Part shown: piece after piece, positions 34,540 to 46,350 of the stretch
Layout: every line of letters begins with the position of its first letter
Position numbering within the stretch: position 1 is the stretch's first letter
Assembly: GCA_949752745.1 (NCBI GenBank)
Contig: OX457026.1
Span: forward strand, 69,620,591-69,684,590
Source of the DNA: Protula sp. h YS-2021
Lineage: Eukaryota > Annelida > Polychaeta > Sabellida > Serpulidae
DNA: 64,000 nt
Direction of reading: 5' to 3'
The notes under the pieces: generated by a model
What the model saw: only the letters and a program-made list of their open reading frames with translations
What the model was told of the DNA's origin: nothing
The model's database searches: none
Translations under genes and position numbers: made by a program

Positions 34540-37500
34540 CTATCAGGCTCTCTGTGTTCCGAATAGAGGGAACACTCTAGGAGATCTACTTGGTGCTATA
34601 GATGTTACGCTGATACAAACTGGTGCATTTGTCAGTAAGTTCAAGGTGAAATAATAAAAGTCTTGTGTTGATCGCATGGGCAATAATACAGTATATGTCC
34701 AACCTCTCATGATAAATTGGTTGTTATTAATCATTAAGTGAAAATACATCACAAAAATTTGTAAGTTAAATTTATACCTTGTCCGTGAATGACATATATC
34801 ATTGTTAGAGCGAGCAACTGACACATGCTTTTCCTGCCATGGTCGAGGCGGCTATTTTAAAAAAATGACTCGATACCAAAGCTCCTCTGGAGTAGTACTT
34901 CTGGAAATCAATTTATTGGACTAGCAACAAACGTGTTAAACACGAGAAAAGCACTTATGTAATTAAACTTCATTAGAAATCTAGTTTATTGTGAAACAGT
35001 ATTGAATTGAAACGCATATGTAGTTTGGCAATTTCATCTGGTAAATTGTTATTGAGCCATAAATATATTGTCGCTGCTCATATATTTCTGCCGGTGTCAC
35101 ATGTAATTGCCAATAACACGACTGTATATTCCATGCATTTGCTAAAAATCTTTAACTGCAGCGACTTATTGTTGAACTAGAGTTGAAGGTGGCGTTTCAA
35201 TCTTTTTTATTCAAAGATCAAAAACGAACTCCCCAGTATATTTACTGTGGCTGTCTGTAACTGGATACACTAAACTAGTTTGTCAAAAACTGAATCAATT
35301 GTTAGGAGATGACTTTTTTATCAGAAACCTGAATTTTTTCACAGGAAGGAACGTGTTTGTTTGTGAGAATATCAAAGTGAAAGTTCGTTGTAATAATTAT
35401 TGATTTGACTAAACATGGAGAGAGGCGCCCAGCGGTATGTTCTTTGTCCTAAGTAAGCTAATTTTCTTTATCTTCCTCTTGAAAGGTGAAACTTTAAATG
35501 GCCTTCATTCACGACGTGTGCGCCAAGAATTAGACTTTGCAGGTTGTAAGGGCTCTGAAGCATTTTATTAGATGGAAATTAATTCTGCTTAAGGTGGGTT
35601 CCAAGATATTTGGCAGGAAGCCGAATTTATAGGTGTCAGTTCTTGCATAGGGTATAAAGAAAGACATTTGATAATATGTCTGCTACACCTCGCAAGTTAG
35701 AGAGAGGGAAGTTTGGCCTCATAGAAAAATTTTCTGCATAGGTTTCTTGGCATGTCGGCAAGTGTGCAAGAGTCGGAACTGATATCACTAAGCCCAGTTG
35801 GTAATTAAAGTTTAAAAAATAAAAGCAAGCGGATCATTTTTGAGCATTAAATTGTTGATCTTGCACGTAATTTTGGTAATTTTGGTGGGAACCAAAGCAG
35901 AATTTACCAACTCTAAGGTGGGTTGAACAACACCTTTATATGCATGTAGTGTGATGTTTTGTGCGTAGCAGTGGCGATTGTGAGTTAGAAAGCTTTAGGC
36001 TCTGTTGCAGGTGATGTTTACGTGCTTATTTCAAATGAAGTGATGTGCATCCCAAAATATTTACTTTTAGGCAGCAGTGTCAGTTTTGAGCGTTCGAGTG
36101 GATATTCACATGATATGATGTTTCTCTTTTTTTTGGTATGAGAGATATGTAATATTTTAAAGGTTAATACTGTTGAAGCCATTTTTGAGGATATTTTCAT
36201 CTTTCTGCAGTAGTAGACGATCACTGACGAGATGATGGCGGTAACAGACACACTCGCTTGTGGATAGGTGCATTATTTCAAGAGATCCGTCTGTGATATC
36301 TTTTCAAAAACCCTGAGATACTGAGTTGAAATTCAACTTTTGTGCTTTGACGACAACATGTTGGGAACTGTCTTCTAAAACGTCATTTTAGTGGATATAC
36401 TGTAACTGTAAAATTGGGATTTAAGTACTTCATGTAGGACTCTCTCAAAGGAGTGTAGCTCATCCATACCTATGTATTTGTTAATGTTTAAAAATTTAGC
36501 ATTGTACGTACTTGTCCAGTGGTTACGGTAATGCTGTCGATTATTTCGTTGCTTGGGCTCGATCAGATGGCACGTAATGCTCTGATTCGCAAATAGGTAT
36601 TTTACTACACTAGAATATGTTTGATTTAGGGTCAAGGCTTTGCAATGATTATGTTATGGTTTTTTAATGTTGTCTAGTTTTAGAGAAAGGATTCTTTGCT
36701 TGCCTCGTGTTTGATATTGCTCTGGATATCTGTAACCATATCAGTTTATATACCAGTTAAGCTAGAAATGGTGCGAAACCCCTATAAAACAGTACTATTC
36801 CTGTCACAGTTTAAGACACAAATATATTCATTTTTTGATAACCAGCCACATTCAATGCTCTTTTGTTTTCTTTCATATTTTTGAACGGCATATATAATGG
36901 AATCGAATGGAATAAAAAACAGATTTAGCCGTTTGCACATTTACATGTAAGGTCTCAAACTTTAACTAGAGAACTACTGCAGTAAACAGTATTGGTTTCT
37001 GATAAAAGTTGTTGCTATCAGTATTAGTACGATCCGACACAGAAAGAAACTTTCTATCGCTATCTAGCAAATCTTTAATGTGTAATATTCATTTCACGTG
37101 AAACTGCTGAAAACATAAAGATATACTGTTTATTGCCTTATTGTTATAGTTCTACAAAACACCTGCATGCATTTTGTGGTTTAGTAAGAACATAAGCATT
37201 ATCTTATAAAGAATGAATATGTACGTATGCTATACAAAAATTTGAATGTAAAATTAATTGTAAATTTCCTTAACCTTTCATTTTGCACAATACTGTAGCA
37301 TTCTTTCTAATTTTATCCCGGTCTTGACAGCCATGTCAAATTTATTCCTGGCAACTAAAATGGTGCGCAAACACGAATTCCTCCCTCATCAAAATTTTCA
37401 TCTAATGTCGTGTAAATTAATGTGTCCGCTAAACTTTTTCCCTTAGACGATCAAAATAATAGTAGAGATCAGACAATTGCACCAATAATCTTTACTATTT

Positions 37501-37820
37501 GCCATGCTATCCAAAGCACATTTACAGTCTGATGCTTTTAATGGTCGCTAGCACAATTCCTTATCCTCTTCTGCTTTTCTAATCCCTTAATGTCTGAGAC
37601 AGAAAACATGGCGCTGCGGATGCTATGAATCTGGCCCGTCATTTGGTAAAGATCACTGTAAAACGTCTCTGTTTTCGAAGACTCCTGAGTCTACGATAGC
37701 CGTGTCAGTTACTTTATTTTTCTTGGTTTTTTATACATTTCTCTTTCTTTTAATATTTTTTATATAAATTGAACTCTTTAGCCATGCCATTTTTGCTTCT
37801 TATGGGTAGTTATTCATAAT
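34540..37820. other. no gene seen
   Basis: AT-rich unique-looking sequence. No protein motif, RNA gene or repeat is recognised. Confidence 0.5.
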
Positions 37821-37922
37821 GTTTTTCCAGTTTTAGTATTCTGCTTCCTCGTACGGATTGCAATATATCTTATATAGCTCTGAGTACAACTGATCACATC
37901 GTAGTTATTTTTCTTTTTCTAA
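37821..37922 (+). repeat. 100-bp direct repeat, copy 1
   Basis: CAGTTTTAGTATTCTGCTTC, CTCGTACGGATTGCAATATA and CTGAGTACAACTGAT recur at 38298-38398 with a few changes, 477 bp downstream. Confidence 0.9.
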
Positions 37923-38204
37923 TTCCGGTTTGTCTGAATTTGGTTGTTTTATTTAGAATCTAAAATTTAATTATATTCCAAAAATAATAATTTATTCACA
38001 TTTCTATAAATTCAATTAACCATTATTTATTTAACCAGATGTATAATAGAAAGTCTATAGTGTTCATTTCCTAAAAGTCTATTATTCAATTTCCAAAATT
38101 CCAGAGCCTCTGTGGTGCGCCACGTTATTTGCCAATCTTGCACAGATCGGGGAATCGGGGAACTGTGACTTTCAAAGCTTTGTGACATTTCAACAATGGA
38201 TTCA

Positions 38205-39350
38205 TTGTTATTTTTAGGTGGGATTTTCGTAGGAAAAGTGGGACGTTGGCATGGCCACATAGAAAACATGTGTAATATACGTGAACATTCTCACGGTGTT
38301 TTTACAGTTTTAGTATTCTGCTTCCTCGTACGGATTGCAATATACCTTATATAGCTCTGAGTACAACTGATAACATCGTAGTTACGTTTCTTTTTTATGT
38401 GATTTCTATGTAAACTCTACGTATAATATACGTAGGCTTTCCTACGTATAAAATGCACGGGTAGATATACGCGTAAAATGCCCACCGTGGACATTCTCCT
38501 GTCCGAAACGTACGTGTTTTCTATGTGGGCTTTTAACAATATAAAATGCATAGGCAAACCTCACGTAAAATGCACATTGTTTTTCCTGCGTAATACACGT
38601 TCCCTTGTATGCCTTACTTGTAATATACGTAGAATTTCCCACTACTAAAATGAATGGGTAGACAAACGCATATTATATGTATATTATACTTTTGAATTCC
38701 AACGTAAATATCATTGAAAGTCGTTTGTATATTACACGTATATTTACGTGGGATTTTCCATATGGGCATTCCCATGTACAATACACGCCTATGATGCCTG
38801 AACATTTCCACGTAGTAAATGCATGGGAAAATATACGCATATTATACGTAGTCTGGCAATGTGGACTTATTATCGCACCGGAAACAGCCACCATTGAGAG
38901 ATAATATATCTAAATATTGCTCAATGCTGCATATTTTGGTGAAGGGCTGCCTTTTTCCCAGTATAATAGAAAGTTAGACATGGAAATACCAATTTGACTA
39001 AACTTTTTATGCTGAAAATTCTTTTAAGGAGTGCCTCATTACTGCACTATGGTGATAAAGGTTCATGTCTGTATATTCGATATAGTTATCATGTGGACCC
39101 AGGGTAGGTCGTTCCTTTAAAATCCCGTGCTTAATCTGCGTGGGATTTTCCACGTATAAAATGTGTGGTAATATATGCGTATAAAATGCGTGGGTTCACA
39201 TGCGCATTATACATATCGGGGAGAGTTTCAAGCACTCCTACATTCCACGTAACTACATGGGAATTTTCCCAACAAAACACACATTTTTTGTGCGTAGGTA
39301 CGTGTGAATACCCACATATATTGTGCATAGTCCCATGTGGGACTGCTATC
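38205..39350. repeat. degenerate palindrome-rich repeat (ACGTATAAAATGC motifs)
   Basis: Words such as TTCCCACGTA, ACGTATAATACGTAG and AAAATGCATGGG recur every 30-60 bp in both orientations at 38210-38860 and 39120-39350. No strict unit is visible. Confidence 0.6.
38298..38398 (+). repeat. 100-bp direct repeat, copy 2
   Basis: This is the direct copy of 37821-37922. The repeats flank about 375 bp with no coding signal. They could be short LTR-like ends or a segmental duplication. Confidence 0.9.
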
Positions 39351-39359
39351 TGGGCTGCT

Positions 39360-39440
39360 TTCCACCCGGAGCTGGAATCGAACTCGAGACCTTGAGATTA
39401 CCAGATCAACGTCCTAACCAATTAAGCTAACTGTCACTCG
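39360..39440 (-). other. tRNA-like (SINE or pseudogene) sequence
   Basis: The minus strand has a box A-like TTAGCTTAATTGGTTAGGAC and box B-like GAGTTCGATTCCAGCTCCGG. The anticodon stem does not pair, so it is a tRNA-derived repeat or a dead tRNA. Confidence 0.5.
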
Positions 39441-39444
39441 CCTT

Positions 39445-40984
39445 AAAATACACTTTGCCGTTTTGTTGAATATATGATGTACATTGATGGTCAGCAAGTT
39501 GATATCAAATAGGTAAGCAGATGCTACACACACAGTTAAAAATTTGAACGAATCCCAATGACGAATTGACAATTCCAGTGAACTACGTCTTGGACTTTTG
39601 TGTATCAACCTGTTCAACAATTTCTACTTAACTGCTTGAAGTCCAGAGAATAGCCTCAAAATTGTGCTTCAACAAAGATACTCTCCTGTAAGGTGAAGTG
39701 ATAACGCGTTACGTTCTCGCAAGTATATTCCTCCGAAGAACATATACTGCTTTTTGTCGTTATCCTGTAAACTCCGATATATATGTTCCTTTTTCCATTT
39801 CTTTGCATCATTCAATGGTGATGAACAATGTGTTCCTTATATTCTCTAGAAATATGCTACTTGATCTTAAAGTATTACTTTTACGTTTTTCGTTCCGTGT
39901 AGGAACAGACATTTAGAGACCAAATAAATTACCCTTCAAACAAAGGTTTATATTTTAAAGTAGTTAACAAAACAACAAGGAACTACCTCTTCCTTGGTAC
40001 GCAAATTTGGGTAGCGAGTAAGATCCATGTTCTAAAATTTTCATTGATATTACACGTCATTTTCGACTCAGTTTGCAAGAAATAATGATATGGAACGCAT
40101 TACCATGTAACAGTTAGTTTTGTTAATTACGCAATAGTCAGATTTGTCAAACACTTCTCGACCATTATTTGCAAATGCAACTTTGAAAATATTGTATCGT
40201 TGGTTGTTTTCACACTTTAATATGCGTTTCTATAACACATGAATATTTATACAACCATAGACCATTTACTACTAAAATTGCAAAACGCCATTAATAAACA
40301 GCTATTGGCTTTGGGTAGGAACCTTTAGTCGCTGATCACTTGCTACTAATTGCCGTCTTGAAATTCTTCTCTGGCCCCCGTTGCTGTGGCCATAGGGTCG
40401 CAACAGTCAAATTTATGATTTCAATTTCACCTTTCAGATGGGAGATTGAGAAGCAAAAAAAAAAAAAAAAGAAAAAGAAGCAAACAAACAAGCACTTATA
40501 TAAGCTTTCATTTTAGTAACAAGTTGGTATGTCATGAACCTTCTTATTATCGCCTATAAAATACTTTGCTTGGATGTTTGAAATGTTCATCATAACATTT
40601 TATATGAACAATGTCATTTCAAACAAATCTGGTCCCTTTGTTATACTGTTAGTGCTGGTATATAAACTATGAATTTCAGTGGCTGAGTTTAAATTGCGCA
40701 CCGGTGTAGTTCCTATCACCGCATTACATGCAGACACTGCACATGCAAAAAAGGCAATTCGTGTTTTCAGTCCTTCCCGAGAGAACTCTCGTTTTAACTG
40801 CATTTAATTGGATAAAGAAGTGACAGACGAAACACTAAAAATTCTAGTTTCTTAAAACAGGTATACACTCTTATATTTAAAAAGGCGTATTGTGTGTATT
40901 CATATGCATTATATACCACATATATCTTATGTGTTATATATTGTACAAGGAATATTTCGTTTGAAGAGATGCACTTTATGAATT
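39445..40984. other. no gene seen
   Basis: AT-rich, with an A16 tract near 40457. Nothing is recognised. Confidence 0.5.
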
Positions 40985-41690
40985 TATTTTCCATCCTTTT
41001 AGCCTAAAAGACGACTTGAAAGAGGTACCTCGGTGACCTTGACCTCCTCGGTTATGGTCAAGGACAAAAACCGGAAGTTGATCATTATCTCGAAAATGGT
41101 TCGGGCCTAAAAGACATATAAGAGGGACCTCTGTGAACTTGAATTTCTCCGTCATGTCTAAGGTTATAAAACCGGAAGTTGACCATTATCTCGAAAACGG
41201 TTAGAGATAGAACGATTTTGAGCTTATTTTTGAACGTTTGGGCCTAAAGAGCTACATATAAGAGGTACCTCGGCGACCTTATCTAGAAAACGGTTAGAGA
41301 TCTTTTTCGATCTTTTGTCCCCTAAAAGACGACAAGTAAGAGGTATCTCGATGACTTTGACCACCTCGGTCATGGTCACGCTGAAAAACCGAAGGTTGAG
41401 CATTATTTTGAAAACGGGTAGACATAGATCTATTTCGACCCTTTCAGCCTAAAAACGATATGTAAGAGGTACTTCTTTGATCTTCACCACTTCGGCCATG
41501 GTCAATGTCAAAAACTTGAAGTTGCAAAAAACGGTTAGAGATTACCTCCTCGTTCTCATCGATTTTAAGCTTATTTTCGGCCGTTTGTACCTAAAAGAGA
41601 AGATAAGGAAAAAGGTATCTTCGTGACCTTCACCTCCTCGTTCATGGTCAGTTTTGAATTTTAATAGTTCAGAATCGTATTTTTTGTTGC
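40985..41690 (+). repeat. diverged tandem repeat, about 120-145 bp units
   Basis: About five units share CCTAAAAGACGA, AAGAGGTACCTCGGTGACCT, CTCGGTCATGGTCA, AACCGGAAGTTGACCATTAT and CTCGAAAACGGTTAGAGAT. Lengths vary. It ends about 700 bp before the xylulokinase start. Confidence 0.8.
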
Positions 41691-42397
41691 CACCAAGTGT
41701 AATTTTCACTTCTCGGTAGTGAAAATGGTCAAGTTTCAAAATCTGGCATTCCCCGCAACATTGCAGATGTATCAGATGTATCAGACCTTTAGAAGAAAAG
41801 AAATGGCTAAAAAAAATGGAGAACTTTCGATTGGATCTTTTTACGCTTAACAAAAAAATAGCAGGCGCGGATTTCTCAGTTTTTGTCGTTTTCTTCTTGA
41901 ATTTTCCTCATTATTCAAATAACAACAAATATTACATAGCAATTTTTTTAACAATCCAACCAGATGTGATTATTTCACATGAATAACTCTTATATAATAG
42001 CTGCAAATGTGTTACAAAATAATATATTTATCGATAATATATTTATCGTAGAACTGCTTTTGCTTTTCCTTCTTTCGTATTTCTACAGGAAATGTAATTG
42101 GGGTCAAAGACCTGCTTTCCTAACCAGTGGAACGTAGAATTCTAGCGAAATACGACCAGTACATATCTGTAAACTAACCAAACCCAAATACCGTAACCTT
42201 TGTGGCAATTCTGCGCGAAAATATTTTCGGTCACTCTTGACTGTTGAACTGTCCCTCCCATTAACTTCCGTGTGGTTCGTGAAATGTCAACACAGCAAGA
42301 GAATATTTAGAGAATTTCACAGCTTAAAATAATTGTTAGTGAACTCTATAGTGTGGGATCTTTTAGTTACTACTTAAGTTTTAAGTAGCATTCAACA

Positions 42398-44011
42398 ATG
42401 TCAGCTGTCAAAGCCAGAAATATGTTTCTGGGTTTAGATATCAGTACGCAGCAGGTGAAAGTTACTGTTATCAATGACCAGTTGAAAGTTGTTTATGAAG
42501 ATGGTATCAAGTTTGATGATGACCTCAAGGAATTTGGGACCGAAGGAGGTGTACATTTTAATGAGGAAAATCAGTCCGCAACGTCACCAACTCTGCTTTG
42601 GGTAAAAGCAATCGATATGATTTTGAGTAGAATGAAGTTATCGCCACAGCTTGATCTTTCAAAGATCAGCGCCCTTTCAGGTACAGGACAACAACACGGA
42701 AGCGTATATTGGAAGACTGGCTCCTCCGATCTCCTCTCTAATTTAAATCCCGCGAAATCTTTATACGAACAGTTTTCCTGTCCAACATCGTGTTTCAGTG
42801 TGGAGGATTCTCCGATATGGATGGATTCTAGCACCACAAAGCAGTGTGAAAATTTAGAAAATGCTGTTGGTGGTGCAAGTACTTTGGCCGAATTAACTGG
42901 TTCCAGGGCGTATGAGAGATTCACGGGCAATCAGATAGCAAAGATATTTGAAGAGAGACCAGATGCTTATGCAAACACAGAACGAATAAGCCTCGTGAGT
43001 AGTTTTGGTGCAACAATTTTTGTGGGAGGCTATGCGCCAATAGACGAAGCAGATGGTGCTGGAATGAACTTGATGAACATCAGAAGTAAGGAGTGGGTTG
43101 ATGCGTGTCTTGAAGCGTGTGCACCAAAGTTGAAGGAGAAGCTTGGTAAGATTGTGCCATCAAGCAAGGTGCTCGGAAGTGTTTCTGACTACATGGTGGA
43201 TAGGTATGGTTTTTCCCCCGATTGCAAAGTAATTGCCTTCACAGGGGATAATCCAGCCTCACTTGCTGGTATGAGACTTCAAAAGGGAGAGGCTATAGTC
43301 AGTCTCGGGACCAGTGACACGTTGTTTCTGTGGTTAACTGAGCCAAAACCCGCACTAGAAGGCCATATCTTTGGAAATCCTGTAGATAAATCGGCATATA
43401 TGGCCCTGCTGTGTTATAAAAATGGTTCATTGCTACGCGAAAGAATACGGGACGAATGTGCTGAGGGCAGTTGGGCAAAGTTTGAAGATGCATTAAGATC
43501 TACTAAAAGAGGCAACGACGGGAATATTGGTATCTATTACGACATTGCTGAGATAACACCGTCTAATGCGTGTGGAGTGTTTCGATTCGATAAAAGTGGC
43601 GCTCAAGTAAATTCGTTTGGTAAATCAACCGAAGTGAGAGCAGCGATTGAAGGCCAATTTTTAGCAAAGAGGGTGCACGCCGAAAATCTTGGTTTGTCTC
43701 TAGGCTCGCAAAAGGCTAGAATATTAGCCACTGGTGGGGGGTCATCGAGCAAAGAAATTCTTCAAGTTCTTGCGGATGTCTTCAATCTTCCAGTGTTTGT
43801 TCTTGATATACCAAATTCTGCTTCTCTTGGTTGCGCATATAGAGCAAAGCATGGCTGGCTAGGAGGGGAAAGAATTGCCTTTGCTGACACTGTGAGAGAC
43901 GCCCCTGAGTTTAAATGCGTTGCAAAGCCTAATTCGGATGCGTCCGAAATTTATAATGAAATGGCAAGAAGATATAAATCAATTGAAGATGAATTTATAA
44001 GGTTGAAGTAG
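42398..44011 (+). CDS. XYLB: xylulokinase, intronless, 537 aa
   Basis: This is a FGGY-family sugar kinase that phosphorylates D-xylulose to xylulose 5-phosphate with ATP in the cytosol (family knowledge). The reading frame is uninterrupted and of the usual animal length (about 530-540 aa). The N-terminal phosphate-binding motif GLDISTQQVKV is at residues 12-22, SGTGQQHGSVYW lies near residue 100, and the catalytic-base motif FTGDNPASLAGM has its Asp at about residue 284. It is followed by VSLGTSDTLFLWL and a C-terminal ATGGGSSSKEILQVLADVFN adenosine-pocket block. The start is the first ATG in the frame (AACAATGTCAGC); a second Met lies eight codons on. Vertebrate XYLB has many introns, so the lack of introns suggests a retrocopy or wholesale intron loss. 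No frameshift or missing motif is visible, so it is probably functional. Confidence 0.95.
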   Translation: MSAVKARNMFLGLDISTQQVKVTVINDQLKVVYEDGIKFDDDLKEFGTEGGVHFNEENQSATSPTLLWVKAIDMILSRMKLSPQLDLSKISALSGTGQQHGSVYWKTGSSDLLSNLNPAKSLYEQFSCPTSCFSVEDSPIWMDSSTTKQCENLENAVGGASTLAELTGSRAYERFTGNQIAKIFEERPDAYANTERISLVSSFGATIFVGGYAPIDEADGAGMNLMNIRSKEWVDACLEACAPKLKEKLGKIVPSSKVLGSVSDYMVDRYGFSPDCKVIAFTGDNPASLAGMRLQKGEAIVSLGTSDTLFLWLTEPKPALEGHIFGNPVDKSAYMALLCYKNGSLLRERIRDECAEGSWAKFEDALRSTKRGNDGNIGIYYDIAEITPSNACGVFRFDKSGAQVNSFGKSTEVRAAIEGQFLAKRVHAENLGLSLGSQKARILATGGGSSSKEILQVLADVFNLPVFVLDIPNSASLGCAYRAKHGWLGGERIAFADTVRDAPEFKCVAKPNSDASEIYNEMARRYKSIEDEFIRLK

Positions 44012-44434
44012 CTAGTTGAGCAAAAAGAGAGCGGGTGGAGTGATTAAAACAGAATATCTGTAATATTTGAATTTCTAAGGCACTGTATTTTCATACCGAC
44101 TTCTTACTCTGTTTACCCGAAGCAGTCACAGTACAAATGTACTCTTCCGGCATCACAGGGGTAGAGGGGGGCTGTGCCTAAATCCTTTATGTTGCTGTCT
44201 CTTTTGTTTCTGTTTGACTGTACTGTAACGATGACAACTAGGTCAGGGTGAATGCCATGAAATCTCTAAAAATCTTCAGTAATGAATTTAGCTCTAACTT
44301 TATTGTTATTAAAGCCAGGTACTGGTAAAAAATACAGATACTGGCGATTTATTTAAGGTGTGATTTAGAATACATATATGAGCGACAGATCGCGTTTTGG
44401 TCACGTTAATTGTGTTGTTAAGAAAAATTCTGTT

Positions 44435-44440
44435 AATAAA
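44435..44440 (+). terminator. possible xylulokinase polyadenylation signal
   Basis: AATAAA lies about 425 bases after the xylulokinase stop. No long A tract follows, so the locus does not show an obvious retrocopy tail. Confidence 0.4.
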
Positions 44441-46240
44441 CTGTTTAAAACATTAAAATTAAGAATGGTTTTGGTATGTCGTTAAGTGAATATTTGCATG
44501 TTGCAAGTTTGCAACATTTCAATTTTGTTGCAGTGATTCATTTAAGCGCCTCTTCGTTTGTCGTGATGGATGAATTTTTGTTTGTTTTTTCTTTCATACA
44601 GAATATCCGAGACAAAATTTTACTACATCTGATTCGCTAACACTTGAGGTCATCAGGTAAAACGAAGTGTGGCCCAATCAAGGTACTACTTTGTAGAAAA
44701 CAGTTGCCAAGTTTTTTCAGCGGATTAATTTGCAGACTGAAACCGACGCACATTTCAGTACTGCAGATTATATGCCAGTGCTGTTACCAAACAGGCCACC
44801 CCAAAAAAAAAAATGTGCGCATAAATTTCGGTTTTTGGCCCTTCCGTTTTATGCATTATTTGTGACGTCATCAAGTTCATTACCGTATGCAAAGACCTGG
44901 ACCCCTTTCCGTATGCACGTACTTGGGTGGGTTCTTGCAAGCGAATGGCTCGAGGAAGTTGGTGGATTGGCTGAAGTCACCCTTTAGACACTATTTATAT
45001 GGATATATCAGTTTCCAGTGTTGTAAGGGGATGGGCGTCAATCTAGGATTGGGGGTGATGGTTCTTCTGGATAGTCGAAGCCCCTCCCCACCCTGTATTT
45101 AAAAAATCTTATTTTTGGCCTCAATTATGCCTCGAATAGCACCGGTACCACAAAAAATTTAAATAATTTTCGTTTAAGCCGGTCATTGTTCTAATATAAA
45201 CGTCATTTGGAATAAAATTTGCGTGCTCCAGCGATCTTGCAACTTTCATTTGCCAAAACCATGTTATGCAATTTCTTTTGCAAATAACTGCGGTAAACCG
45301 TGCATTATTGGGATAAAGCAAGCCGTTGAAATCATCGCGGAATAACAAAACGACATTTTTCAGTATCATAAACTTGAAAATAAGAACACTGTTTAGGAAA
45401 ATGATATATTTTATTGCAGCGGAAATAACAAGTTCATTAGTTGAAAAGACAACACAAGTTGTCACTGAAACAAAATCGGGAATGTCAACACAATTACACT
45501 TGTCTAAAAGAGTCAACAGTTTCAAGGTTTTGCACAAAAACACCCATTAAAATGCGAACTCGAGCTAAAAGGCAATACTGAAATATTACATGGCAAATTA
45601 TACTAACAGGTAAAAACAATGTTCCATGCACACTTGGCTAAAACTCGATTTTACTTTTCACTAAAAGTGAGCCGAAATATTTTGCGCGTTTCACCATTCC
45701 ATAACAACAACGTACCCAAATACGTCAGAACCGATTTAACACTTCTTTTTTTTGACTTTTCAAAACGCTTATTTGTCAAACACCCATCGATGCAAAACTT
45801 AAAATGCTACAGCCATCCAATATTCCGTACAATTTCGTAACGTAACGTCAAGTTCATTTCCACGTTGGGATTCAAATCTTCAGTCAAAGAAAATGCTTTT
45901 CGATCTGAAATATTACACATTTTAGTGATACTCAACCGTCGGGAAAGAGTAAGAATCTGTGGCTTCCATGGGCATTACACTACGTGCGGTGCCGCAAAAA
46001 TCGCTCATGCTTAAGGAAGACCGGTAATAAAACACAATACAACATAAGCCATAACGAAAACTACAGCGAAAATCTGTTGGTGTTTTTTTTTTATCCCAGA
46101 AATTTATATTACAAGGGATTTTATACTTGGTTACTCAAACGAACCCCAGAGAAAACCCGTGGTAAGAATAATGTGATTTTTACCTGAGAAAACAGAGGTG
46201 TACTATAGTAACCATCTCTTAAGGTATTTTTCCATTTCAG

Positions 46241-46350
46241 AAGATCTACTGAGGGAGTATAAATTAATGCAAGTGTGTGCGAGGCTGTTAGAAGATCCCA
46301 ATGAAATGAGCAAATTCCTCACCTTTTATCTAATACCTACATCTAAAGAG
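46241..46350 (+). CDS. candidate orphan exon
   Basis: An acceptor with a good T tract (TTTTTCCATTTCAG) and a GTAACT donor bound 110 bp with one open frame (phase 1 in, 0 out). It encodes DLLREYKLMQVCARLLEDPN then EMSKFLTFYLIPTSKE. The composition is helix-like and protein-like. I do not recognise the family, and chance openness is about one in five. Confidence 0.3.

Noticed and set aside
39360..39440. Functional tRNA gene
   Set aside because: Box A and box B are present but the anticodon stem does not pair; called tRNA-like only.
45121..45543. 140-codon minus-strand frame
   Set aside because: No motif recognised, AT-rich composition and no splice or conservation support.
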